Origin: a virus
Virus record (IMG/VR): IMGVR_UViG_3300032116_000194
Coordinates: 1-61,142 of that record
Length of the DNA stretch: 61,142 nucleotides
Reading direction: 5' to 3' (one strand)
Made by a program: the position numbers and the translations under genes. Position 1 is the first letter of the stretch, and every line of letters starts with the position of its first letter. The notes below the pieces were generated by a model. It was given only the letters and a program-made list of their open reading frames with translations. It did no database searches and was not told the origin of the DNA. Positions 31,046-41,620 of this stretch are shown piece after piece.

Positions 31046-31701
31046 ACCACAGGAATATGAAGCCCTATGTAGGGGATAGTTGGGTATGGCCATTAAACAA
31101 GGCTTTCGATGTTTTCAAAAAAGACATCATCCCTTTTATAATGGCGGAAGAGGAAACCAAAAAAATCTACCCTACAACGCACTCAATTTTTCGGGCCTTT
31201 AAAGAGGTTCCATTTGACGACGTACGTGTAGTAATACTCGGTATGGACCCTTACCATGATGGCAGTGCAACTGGTATCGCTTTTGATAACCCAAGAAACG
31301 GGAAGATCTCACCATCTTTACGTAATATCTTTAAGGAGATCGAAGAAGATACCGGCAAGCCTTCTATGGGATTCGATAATTCTGTTTCATTTCTAGAGCA
31401 CCTCCCCCCACAAGGCGTTTTACTATTAAACACAGCACTCACAGTCGAACAAGGAAAACCTGAAAGCCATCTAGAAGTATGGCGTGAATTTACTTCTGAA
31501 GTTATAAACACTCTTAATAAGAAGGATAAACTAGTTTGGTTGCTTTGGGGCAAAAAAGCCCAGAAGTTTAAATCTAAAATCAATGCGAAACACATTATAA
31601 TAGAGAGTGCTCATCCCTCTCCCTTCAGCTACAGGCTGTTCAAAGGATGTAAATGTTTCACACAAGTTAACGATAAGTTAACTAAACCAATTATTTGGTA
31701 A
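31042..31701 (+). CDS. ung: Uracil-DNA glycosylase, family 1, 219 aa
   Basis: Removes uracil from DNA. The catalytic loop is GMDPYHDGSATG (family motif GQDPYH, here with Met in place of Gln), followed by LLLNTALTV and the minor-groove loop HPSP (about residue 189). ATG 31042 overlaps the previous stop; ATG 31057 (MKPYVGDSW) is an alternative. In a phage it may protect against dUMP incorporation or degrade host DNA. Ends TAA and shares a base with the next ATG. Confidence 0.9.
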   Translation: MNHRNMKPYVGDSWVWPLNKAFDVFKKDIIPFIMAEEETKKIYPTTHSIFRAFKEVPFDDVRVVILGMDPYHDGSATGIAFDNPRNGKISPSLRNIFKEIEEDTGKPSMGFDNSVSFLEHLPPQGVLLLNTALTVEQGKPESHLEVWREFTSEVINTLNKKDKLVWLLWGKKAQKFKSKINAKHIIIESAHPSPFSYRLFKGCKCFTQVNDKLTKPIIW

Positions 31702-32441
31702 TGAATTTCTTCTTAGATCCTGAAACAAGATCAAAAGTGGCTTCCGCTGGTTCTCTTTTCTTCGGGCCCACTTACCCATGTTCTGCATGCTTCAATGGCA
31801 CAATGGACAAAAAGTTCGTACAGAAAGTGCATATAAATCCTCCTGAAGCCGTCAGCTTGACGAAAGATAAGAACCGCCTGATGAAAGCCCTGAATCTCAA
31901 GGGCATACCCGTTCCAGACTTCTACAACAAAAAACAATTCTTCAACAAAGAAGATGCGTTTCTGGCAGTAGACTTCATGAACGAGTTTTCCTTTGACGAC
32001 GGCTTCTTCCCGGCGCTTTTGTCCCACGGCCTGCAAATGGACTTTAGCTCCCTGCAAGAAGTGGTGCAAGCGATCAATGCATTCAATGGACCGGGCTTCG
32101 AAGGTGTGTTCCAGAAAAAAACTGAAGGGGCAATTAGTGGCACTGTTACCACAATCCCCAACGCGCCGTCCAGACTGAACAACGGACGAAACTTCATTAC
32201 CGATGGCATCCTGCGTGAAGCAATGCCCTCTTGCCTTACCGACCGAGACGAAGCTTACGCTCTTGCAAAAGAGACTGTCGAAGCGCTCAATCTCGACTAC
32301 GCAACCGTTACAATCACTGTCGATCCTGACTCCAAAGAACTGGAGGTGGTCAACGTCAACACAAATCTCGTGCATGAGGATGCCTTGGCTCTGAGAAGCT
32401 ACATGGACAAACTGCACGTAGCCCTCAACAAGAAGAAATGA
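31701..32441 (+). CDS. ATP-grasp ligase-like protein, 246 aa
   Basis: Carboxylate-amine ligase fold. The N-terminal Cys-rich part (YPCSACFNG) precedes the ATP-grasp entry VSLTKDKNRLMKALNLKGIP, a central loop KTEGAISGTVT, and the metal-binding end ALNLDYATVTITVD and LEVVNVNTNL (the family's E...N pattern). Codon use is strikingly GC-rich against its neighbours, suggesting separate origin. It would join an amino acid or peptide to a carboxylate; substrate unknown. Stop TGA overlaps the next ATG; read as Trp it would add 14 residues to TAA. Confidence 0.7.
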   Translation: MNFFLDPETRSKVASAGSLFFGPTYPCSACFNGTMDKKFVQKVHINPPEAVSLTKDKNRLMKALNLKGIPVPDFYNKKQFFNKEDAFLAVDFMNEFSFDDGFFPALLSHGLQMDFSSLQEVVQAINAFNGPGFEGVFQKKTEGAISGTVTTIPNAPSRLNNGRNFITDGILREAMPSCLTDRDEAYALAKETVEALNLDYATVTITVDPDSKELEVVNVNTNLVHEDALALRSYMDKLHVALNKKK

Positions 32442-32812
32442 GAACCCGCAATAACCTCGAGGAATTCGCTTGAGAACAACTAACGAAGGAGGGGATAACT
32501 TTTGAGTACGAAAAGGAAATTGAGTTATTCCCTTCCTTTGTTTTTAAAGGAATTGACATCGAAAAGAGAAACAAACAACTTAAAGTAAAGAATAACAAGT
32601 ATCAAAATATTGTATATTCTCCAGACTTTAGCGGAAAGAATTGAGTAATCGAGACAAAGGGTCTTAGAAGGCCCGCATTTGACCTGAGATGAAAGATCTT
32701 TAAGTATACGATAAAGAATAAGGGGTGGTTACTATTAATGCCTACAAACCAAAAAGAGGTGTTAGTATGTATAGATATATTAAAAAAGTGAATAAAGAAT
32801 GATAGAGAATGA
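32438..32812 (+). CDS. PD-(D/E)XK endonuclease, about 124 aa (four TGA as Trp)
   Basis: Four TGA codons (32471, 32642, 32690, 32789) must be Trp to give one protein. The core YSPDFSGKNW-VIETKG has the D...ExK nuclease motif with the DUF1064/Holliday-type spacing, followed by LRRPAFDLRW-KIFKYTIKN. Stop is uncertain: the TGA at 32810 may end it or add 31 residues to TAA 32903. Small phage nucleases of this fold resolve or trim DNA branches. Confidence 0.75.
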
Positions 32813-33812
32813 TCCGATAACAGAATATTACAAATCTCCGAGAATATCCAACTCCCTGCTAAAAGCAATCGCAAATCCAAGAATACTAAAACTAAAGAAG
32901 GATAACCCAGAACTATTTGAAGATGACTCGGCTTCTTTAAGAATAGGCTCAGCAGTAGACTGTTTACTAACAGATCCTAAAGCCTGAGTTAGTAAGTTTA
33001 AAGTACTCGAAGTAAATAAGCCTTATGGTTTTATGGGCACATTTGTTTCTAACTTACCTAAGGGGATAACTAAAGACTCTCCTAAGGAAGATTACATGAG
33101 TGCTTACTGAATGAGTGGTTATAAGATGAGTGCTGATTGGGTGATTAATAAATTCTGAACTTCACCAGACGCTGTTGAATACTATAATACTTATAAAGAA
33201 GATGGGTATACAATTCTATCTAAAGATGAATACGACTCAGCTAAAAAGGCTGTATCTTTAGTTATGGATTCACCCTACGCATTTTCATACTTTCAAAGAA
33301 ATAAAATACATGAAGAATTACTTCACCAAGTACCTATATATTTTACTCTTAAAGATCATGAGTTTAAAGCTCTCTTGGATGGGATTAAGATCGACCACCA
33401 AGAAAAAACTATAGAGCCTTTTGATCTAAAAACAATAGGGAAATCTGTTTATGAATTCCCACTTAACTATATTCTATACGGCTACTACACACAAGCTGCT
33501 TTATATGAGTATGCTTTAAAGACAAAAGAGTCTCCAGTGTATGATCTACTTCAAGAAGGTTATACTCTAAAGGACTTTATCTTTATAGTAGCTGAGACTA
33601 AAACCTCATCTTTTAATCCCGCTTTAATCTACACTACCTCTAAGGAGGAGAGAGAAGCTGGGTTTACTGGAGGCAACTTTAATAACAAATATCATAAAGG
33701 AATTTACCAACTTCTTGAGGATTATCTTTGGCATGTGGAAACTGACCAATGAATATACCCTAGAGAAATCTATCAAAATGAAGGGAGGATACCCCTTAAA
33801 GTATTCACCTAA
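32799..33812 (+). CDS. RecB/lambda-type PD-(D/E)XK exonuclease, 337 aa (four TGA as Trp)
   Basis: TGA codons at 32985, 33108, 33156 and 33750 read as Trp give one frame ending TAA. MIENDPITEYYKSPRISNSL and GSAVDCLLTDP are typical N-terminal segments of phage PD-(D/E)XK exonucleases. The catalytic core is HEFKALLDGIKID with EPFDLKTIG (D...DxK). The C-terminal GIYQLLEDYLW-HVETDQ is helical. Together with the Sak4-like ATPase and SSB it can form a phage recombination set. Confidence 0.85.
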
Positions 33813-33842
33813 TAAAACTTAAACAGTCTAAAAGGTAACTAT

Positions 33843-34460
33843 ATGACACATAATCACGCAGTAAGCACCTACTTTATTTCTCCAATCTTTGAACTACGCA
33901 AGAACGAACCCCTCAGCGTTTTTGATAAAGCCTTCTATACCCAGACATATCTTGGTGACCATCAGCGTCCCGAGTATCGTAACTGAAAGGAAGGTAAGTA
34001 TTTCATAATGGAGTACAACTCTAGCATTCCTCAGGAACTTGTGGAGCACCTTAAATCAAATCCACATTTTAAAGAGCAGTATTCACCGCAGGATGGAAGA
34101 ATACTCTTTGTGTTCTCAACACCGGAAGAGGTAAGAGAGAACTTTGTCCTTAAAGTTATTGAGGGCAAATATTCTGAGGCAGATCGGAAAGTGGTAGACA
34201 AATACTTCCCTGATAATCCATCACACTCCCGCTACGGAAATAGGCTAGTTTTCCTAAAGAGCGATTTGTGGAAGCAAAGATGGGAGCGAGAGATAGGAGT
34301 TGTGTTGCCTGATGGTGCGGAAGTATATAGCAAACCATTTCCACGTAATGAAGTATATGGATACTATAACGACAGTGTCGAACTGAATGAGAAGGTCGCA
34401 GATCAAACTACGATCGAATTGGACCTTTCTCACGAGGATTACGAACTGAAATCGGCTTAA
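33843..34460 (+). CDS. Hypothetical protein, 205 aa (TGA at 33984 as Trp)
   Basis: ATG 33843 (MTHNHAVSTYFISPIFELRK) runs through TGA 33984 (PEYRNW-KEGKYF) to TAA. Mixed alpha/beta, acidic, unrecognised. It is preceded by a short AT-rich gap and overlaps the next gene by 74 nt. Confidence 0.7.
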
Positions 34461-34806
34461 GCTGATCGGGCGGTATGATAATCTCAAAGATCTATCGCTA
34501 AATGAGCTTGGGTTAAGTGAAAAAGACCTCTATGAATTAGAGGAAGTAAGGAGGGATAAGAAGACGTTTATACTTAAATCAATTGAACGCTCTTCCCCTT
34601 CTTTCGGAAGATTCATGTCCCAGGCTTACATTTATTATGAGACCGCAAAGAGCAAGAATAAGAAAGCTTTTGAGTCGGAGACTAAGAGTACGGTTGTGAA
34701 AAGACTGACTAAAAAGATCCACAAACTAAACGCCGAAACGTCACGAGTGCAGGACATTATGTCCATAGTTGTCGATCTTTACTTATTCTCAAGGGCTAAA
34801 AATTAG
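34387..34806 (+). CDS. Hypothetical basic helical protein, 139 aa (TGA at 34447 as Trp)
   Basis: ATG 34387 lies inside the upstream gene and reads MRRSQIKLRSNWTF; TGA 34447 as Trp continues NRLKLIGRYDNLKDLSLNEL and a lysine-rich helical body (KSKNKKAFESETKSTVVKR). Without recoding the start would have to be at 34615, losing half the protein. Unrecognised; ends TAG before a strong terminator. Confidence 0.65.
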
Positions 34807-34839
34807 CCTGAAGCAAAAGTAGACTTATGAAAACAAAGA

Positions 34840-34882
34840 ACCCCCACTCTCCATTACGGAGGGATGGGGGTTTTCTTTTTTA
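34840..34882 (+). terminator. Strong intrinsic terminator
   Basis: CCCCCACTCTCC/GGAGGGATGGGGG stem followed by TTTTCTTTTTT. Confidence 0.85.
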
Positions 34883-34907
34883 TTAACATTCACCAAACAA
34901 ATTAACA

Positions 34908-35513
34908 ATGACCAAAAAGAAATTTCTTCTGGTTCCACTGGAGCAACTCCGCCCACTATTCTCCACAGAAAATGGCATCGACAACCGTCCCATCGAAGAA
35001 ACTGAGGACATGATCGACTGCTTTCCAATGCAGTATGATGATCAGGATTTCCTTCTCGTAGCAGAGCCTTTGTTCATCGAAATGCGACGTCAACTCACGG
35101 ACATGAGGATCCCGTACCAAATAGCGGGGTATTACCCAAAGTCTGTTGATCCAGCCAAATTCTCCGGCGCTACCCTCGCTTCAGAAGAAACAAGGAAAAA
35201 GCTCATCAAGTGCTGCTTTTCGTACCATGAAGAAACGCCTCAATCCCTGGCAGAGAAACTCATTGATCCGGGCTACTGCGCCTGCAAAGGGGAGTGCAAC
35301 AACTGCAAAAATAAGCCGATGGCTGAGCAGGAGATTGATAAGTTTATCGAGGACTCTATCCTGACCATTATGACCATCACCGGCAAGAAGTCTCTCACCA
35401 AAGACGAGCAAGAACTGCTCAAGCTCTTCTACAGTATCCTGCCGATCCGCTGGCAAGACAAGTACAACCGAAAAGTAACTGATCTACTGGAAGCCCTTAA
35501 AGGAGTTCAGTAA
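34908..35513 (+). CDS. Hypothetical Cys-containing protein, 201 aa
   Basis: Unrecognised (MTKKKFLLVPLEQLRPLFST...). Contains a Cys cluster YCACKGECNNCKNK (about residues 123-136) that could bind a metal, and a helical C-terminus. GC-rich codons resemble those of the ATP-grasp gene and the first gene. Flanked by terminators on both sides, so it is a separate unit. Last rightward gene. Confidence 0.7.
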   Translation: MTKKKFLLVPLEQLRPLFSTENGIDNRPIEETEDMIDCFPMQYDDQDFLLVAEPLFIEMRRQLTDMRIPYQIAGYYPKSVDPAKFSGATLASEETRKKLIKCCFSYHEETPQSLAEKLIDPGYCACKGECNNCKNKPMAEQEIDKFIEDSILTIMTITGKKSLTKDEQELLKLFYSILPIRWQDKYNRKVTDLLEALKGVQ

Positions 35514-35520
35514 AAACAAA

Positions 35521-35563
35521 AACCCCCTGTCTTCTCTTGCGAGAGGGCAGGGGGATGTTTTTT
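35521..35563. terminator. Bidirectional terminator between convergent arms
   Basis: CCCCCTG (35523-35529)/CAGGGGG (35548-35554) with inner TCTC/GAGA, T6 on the right and A-rich on the left, so it can end transcription from both directions. Confidence 0.8.
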
Positions 35564-35575
35564 GAGTGACGCCCA

Positions 35576-38500
35576 CTATTTAAGTGGGTAGATGCCATAA
35601 AGAAAACTTGGGTCTTCATCATTACCAAGTATCTGTTCTATTTGTGATCTAGAAGAATAACCGGGTGTGAGAGTTAAAAACCCTCTAAGGCCCTTAGGCC
35701 AACCTTGTCTATCCACTTCTCCAGCCATACCTTCAGTAAGAAGTGCCCAGGTAGATTTACCTATTTTGTTTGCTACCTCCAAAGATACTACTGGTTTATC
35801 TGTTGCATCAAGAATATCTTTTAAGGAAAGGAATCGAGACATATCTGTTACAATTCTTGCAGCAGATTTTCCTAATGGAGTCTTTTCTTCTTCATCATCA
35901 AATGCCCAAGAGTAAATGGCTAACATTGTTAACCACCATATAAGCGTGTTTATTAATGAAGACATAGCTCTAATTCTTGCATTCTTCAAAGTAGCTTCTC
36001 CAAGATCTCCTCCAGTCATGTAATCCATATGCTTTCCCTGAATAGCAGCAAACAAAGCAGCAAAGAATATCTTTATTTGTCCCTGAAGTATTTCGGAATG
36101 CCATTCATACATAGGCATACCATCTGGCTTCTTTCCAACTAAAACATATTTACCAATACTGCGATCTCTATACTTAGACCCGAATAAAACTTTAACATAT
36201 TGGAATGCGTGTTTTTGAAATTGAGCTAAGAAGTCTCCCCATACAGAAGCTTCCATAGCGATTTTTTCATCTTTTCTGTAAGAGCCAGATACTCTTTCGT
36301 GAGTTCTTTTAAGAGCCTTTATCTCCATTGCCGTAAGCTCTTTAAGTTCGGTAGTTGTTCCGTCGGAGTTTTCTACTACGCCGCGAACACCCATGTTCCA
36401 CCCACCTTTATCATCATGAGCATCCCAAAGGGATATTTTGTTTCCATCTTTATCTAATACTTTAGTTGATTTTAATAATCCAGCCAAATGCCAAAGGGAT
36501 GAAAAGTTTTCAAATAATGAATAAGCAGCATAAGCATTTTCTCCAAGACCTATTTTAGAGACAGCTTCCATTTTTTTAATATCCTCGTCGCTTATTACGT
36601 AGTTATCTGGCAACCAATTAATCGCTTTAGCAATATTCCATAATTTAGATTCCTCTGGTTTTCCCATAATTGCCTTAGCAATATAATCATTAAAAACTAT
36701 TTTACCACCAACTAAATCTATTTGTCCTAGTTCTTCTACATCGACTCCATATATTTTAGACAAACCTTTTGTTACTATATTTTTAGTTGACTGGGATATT
36801 GTTTGCAATGTTACATATATACCATTTCTTATTGGGGAAATAACTTTGAATCCAAGTGTTAAAAAAGATACAGAAGTTCTTAGCCAACGAACTATTTCGA
36901 TTTCAGATATTCTTACGTCAGTGCCTTCTTTTATGCCTGTTACTTTTTCAGTTAACTTACCAGCTTTCCATCTTACTGCTCTGGTTAAAACTTTTTCAGT
37001 TTTTTGTCTCCCTAATATTTGAGTATATATTTCATCATCTAACCATTGAACTGTATTAGAATACCTAGCTTCTTCACCACTTTCCATAAGCTCTTCATCT
37101 AAAGCATTACGAACGCCCCTAGCTAGATCATAAAGAGGGTCCATTTCTTGCTTAGTTTTCATGGACATCATGAACATTTTGAAAGCGATTTGGCCGTTAA
37201 AGCTGTGGTTTTCTGCGTCTACTATACCTGGAGAATCAGTGTGTTTAAAATACCTAAATTGTATTCCTTCAGACCCTCTACCATATTTATCTTCAAAGAA
37301 ACCATTTAAGCTTCTTTTAAATTCTTCTCCAACAGTGGTTTTAAGACCCATTAATCCTGCTCCATAACCAGAAGTTTTTATTTCTTCCTCTCTAATTTCA
37401 TTTATACTTTTAGGTATTCTAGGCATGAAATCTAAGGGCATTTCTTCTGGTAAACCTAAAGAACTGTATCTATAAATAGGTTGTCTAGTTACTTCATCAA
37501 AACCAACTATTTCTTTAGCAAATTTATTATACTCCTCCTTCATTGTTTTATGAACGTAGTTTCTATAATCTTGCTCAGCTTTTGTCATTGGAACTTCTTT
37601 ACCATTCTTTACATAAGTATTTTTTGTATTAAGATAGTAACCACTTCCCCCTATCTCATCTGACTTTCTCCACATAAACGCGTAAAAATCTCTAGTATCC
37701 ATTTGTGTTTTAGAAGCAATAGCATTATGTGCGGCGACTACACCAGCAGCAAGAATTGGATTCCAAGTAGCCATAGAGGCGAAGTGAACCATTTCAAGTC
37801 CTTTCAAAGCTGCTTTATTCATTTTGTCGTTAGGACCAACCCTTTCATTCACTAGCTTTAAAAACAAATTATCATGGTTTTCTTCCAAATTTTTTGAAAA
37901 AATATTGAGCCTTTGTTTTGCTTCTAATAATACTTTATGTAAAACTTGTATTCTTGGGTTATCTACATCAGAAAAGTTTTTAATTTTCCAGAAAAAACCT
38001 AAGTCTGGAGTTTTAGATTTAAGATCTATAGTGGGTTCTTTTTCTATCTCCAGTATTGCCTGTGAGTATTTTATACTTAAAGCTTTTTTTCTTGGGTCTC
38101 TTTCTACTTGTTCCTTAGAAGATCTTAAATAAAGATCTGACAATTTGTTTTTTAAATAAATAAGTTTTTCGTCTCTAGACAAATGAGATATTTCAGAGTG
38201 TAGATCTATAAGTGATTGAGTTACCCCTTTGTAGTTAGACAATTTAAACAATCCCTTTTTCTCCATTTCATCATGGACTTTAGGGTGATTTGTTTTATAG
38301 TAATTTTGTATGGTAAAAAGATACGGTTCTAAGTCTAGTTCCATGGCCGTAGGATTACCCATAGCATCTATAACCAACAATTTAATAGACCTAAATTTTA
38401 AATCTGGAAATTTTTCTTTAAGCATTACAGTTCTCAAAGCTTTTTCCAAATAAGCTCTGGATAATCTAGAGTCATTTATACCAAATTCTTCCCCATATTT

Positions 38501-41500
38501 TATCATTTGGTTGGTATTAGAATCTCTAGTTAACCAACCTGTTTTAAAATCTACAAAAGTAGCTTCCCCGTTTTGATGCACAAAAAGTCCGTCATATGTT
38601 GTAGCAAGTTTATTACCATCCTTATCTACCATTAAATCAGAAACTATTACCCCTTCTGAAGAAACTTTGTCTCTTAATCCTGGGGGTAGAGTATTATCCA
38701 AGTCTACTATAACTCCCGCAGCTTCAAAAATTTTATCTAAATTATTTTTTATTCTTTTAATGCTGGGATGAGACTCTAATGAAATAAAATCTGCCTTAGT
38801 TGCTTTGGCATACTTAATAGCGTTTTGCTTAGCTTCTTCTTTCTTTTGTGGATTTTGTTCTAAAACATATTGAAAATAAGCGTGAATTAACTTACCTTTA
38901 TTTTTAAACTCATTTAATCTGGCTTCAATAGTTCTATACACATCTTGAAAAGTCAACCTTTCACCTTGTATAGTTATTGTTTCTTTTATTTCATCTTCGT
39001 TTTTATCATATATATTTACACCATTTCTAGCAAAAACTTTTTTCGCCTCATATTCAGCATCACTGTTAGAATAGCGTTTTTGCTTAGAAGAAAATTCTCC
39101 AACTTCCACATCCCCAACAAATGAAGTAATACGTTTAGCTTTTTCTCCAGTACTAATGTTTTCATAATATACAGAATTATCAAAAGAAGACCAGCCCTGT
39201 GCTTGTTTTTCTAACTCATTAATATAATCTATTTTAGGTTTCTTTTTAGCTCCAAGCCCATTGGCTACAGCTTCCTCGGCTTCATCTAATCTTTGATAAG
39301 CAGTTCTTATTACGTTATCAGAAATAGTCATACCCCTTTCAAAAGTATTTAAAACTTCTATTAGCGTTGAGGTAGCTGTCAAGGAATTTTTTAATCCTAA
39401 AAAGTTTTTAATATAATTTAAAAAGTATTTTAGATATAGATTATATTTATTACTTATAGCTTGCTCTCCTAAATACTGAACAACACTCTCTTCTCTATCC
39501 TCTATCCCATTGTTAACATAAGATTCTTTATAAAGAATTTCAAATGTTTGTGGAGAAGTTTGCATTAATGTAGATACAAATGGGTGATAATATTCGTGAA
39601 GCGGAGTATCTTCGGTCGCATAAGCAACGTTAATTACTACTATCTTTTCTTTCCCCTTATTTACATATTTACCTTTAAATTTTTGGTTTGGGTCATCTAT
39701 TATTTGATACGGTATTGAAAATCTAGCAGAAAGCTCTTCTAATAAATTAGTTAACTTTGTACTAGCTTTTACCGGTAAGAAAACATCTTGATTAGTTTCT
39801 GGAAACAAAGACATTTTTTCTTCCAGATTAACATTTTCTTCTCGTAATTCCTCTTTAAATGGAGAAACTTCCTGTTCAAAAGCATTATTTTGATTAGTTT
39901 CTGACCAGTTTATATGCCTGTATCCCTCGTAATTAAAATTGTAAGAATCTTTTGACTTAACGTACGGTACAAAAGCTTTCCAATCTATAAAATCTTTATC
40001 CCTACCCATTTTAAGTTTAGCGATCATGATTTCTTTCCAAAGCTTAAAGTAATTTTCATGCTCTTCTTGTTTAGGTTGCAGCCTAACAAAAAAGTCTACT
40101 ACGTATCCTGTTTCCTTAACCCATTCTCCTTTTCGATGCTTAACTTTTCTAGAAACAGTTGTTTTAACAGGTTTTTTAGTTTTAGGATCTTTTTTATAAA
40201 AAGAATATTGTTCTGTATGATAACCGTCTTCTTCATAAAATTGACCATCAATTACTCCTTGCGCAGTAAAAGATTCTTTTTTAGTGTGTTCCCCACCGTA
40301 AAATCCTTGTACAAATTCAAAACTTGGATACCTATCTTTAAATTTTGAAAACCAATCTAATCTTTGAATATGCGTTAAAGTGTTTTTAGAAACGTCATCA
40401 ATTTTTAAACCTTCAATGTAAGAATCTCTGATAGGAGCATACTCATTATTTACAATATCATTATATACTTCTTGATTTTGTGGGCTACTATTTAATTCGT
40501 ACGGAACTACCCAATCAATATCGTGGATAGTTTCATCTGCTGTGCGATAAACAGTTCCTGCTCTTCTTAACGCTAGCGAACCTGTTAGTACTAGATTGAG
40601 TTCTTTTTGACCAAACTCTACAAGGGATTTAGCGAAAGTATCACTTTCAATAGTATTTTTATAATACTTTCTTATTTGATCTTCTTTTAAATTATAGTTG
40701 AAGTACTGATAATTTTGATTTAATATTTCATCAGCAATAGACACCCCAATGTTATTTAATTCGCGTAACTTTTTAGTATTATCTGCAAAATAAAAATTAA
40801 TGTCTTTCAAAAAATCTTCTATCGCTTTTATGATTTTTTTCCACGTAGTAAAATCTTCTGACGTTCATTTGCTATCATTTAATTTTTCAAATGCAGTTGG
40901 ATTTTTATAGTACTGTATAAGTTTTTCTTGTAGAAAATCTAATATTACAAGATCTTTTATTTTATTTTTCCACTCTTTTGAATCTTCAATAAAACCTTCT
41001 TCGCGATTTATAATTTTTTTATGGTAATCAAATCTCTCATTGAATCTATCCCATTTACTGATAAGGTATCTAAGATTAGATTTAATTTTATTATTTTGTT
41101 TACCTAACATGTTATATGCAAAATAGGCTACTTCTCCAGTAACACTTTCTCCTTCTTGATAAGCAATAAATTTAGTTACTAAATCAGACATGGATAAAGC
41201 GTCAAAACCCAAGTCATTTTTTATAGAAGTGTATTCTTTAACTTCAATATTAAAGTCCTTTAAAAATCCTTTTACTAGTCTTTCTTCTAATTCTGGTATA
41301 ATTTCAATTTTGTTGCTTTGTTGCGCAAGATTTTCTACAATTACACTATCTCCTTCTAACCTAGCATTTAAACCATCAAATCTAGAATAAAAAATTCTAG
41401 CCATTAGTTCTTCTGAAAAAGTTGAACCCCCTAAAAAATCTGCATATTTAGTTCTAAAGAATACTGGGTTTCTTCGTATTGCAGTTAATATAGCATTGTA

Positions 41501-41620
41501 GACGGGTTCGTTAAACGAAGGAGTTACTGCTTCAGTATTATACAATACCAAAGCAGCTTCTTCTCCGTGCATTTCTACAAGCCTTCTCCACTCTTCTGAG
41601 TTTTTATTTGGACAGACCAT
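35576..41620 (-). CDS. Giant virion-type protein with nucleotidyltransferase-, zincin- and RecB-nuclease-like domains, 2014 aa (TGA at 40865 as Trp)
   Basis: Starts MVCPNKNSEEWRRLVEMHGE. TGA (40867-40865) as Trp joins residues 1-251 to the rest. About residues 335-430: LVLTGSLALRRAG, then ETIHDIDWVV and YVVDFFVRL, the GS...DxD...D pattern of nucleotidyltransferases. About residue 673: LHEYYHPF with ESVVQYLGEQ, an HExxH zincin. About residue 1022: TFVDFKTG with an upstream Asp (TTYDGLF), a RecB/Cas4-like nuclease core. A membrane helix (LINTLIWWLTMLAIYSWAF) lies near the C-terminus. Giant proteins in this position in crAss-like phages travel in the virion with RNA polymerase. The stop is TAG, and the start shares a base with the upstream stop. 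Confidence 0.8.
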
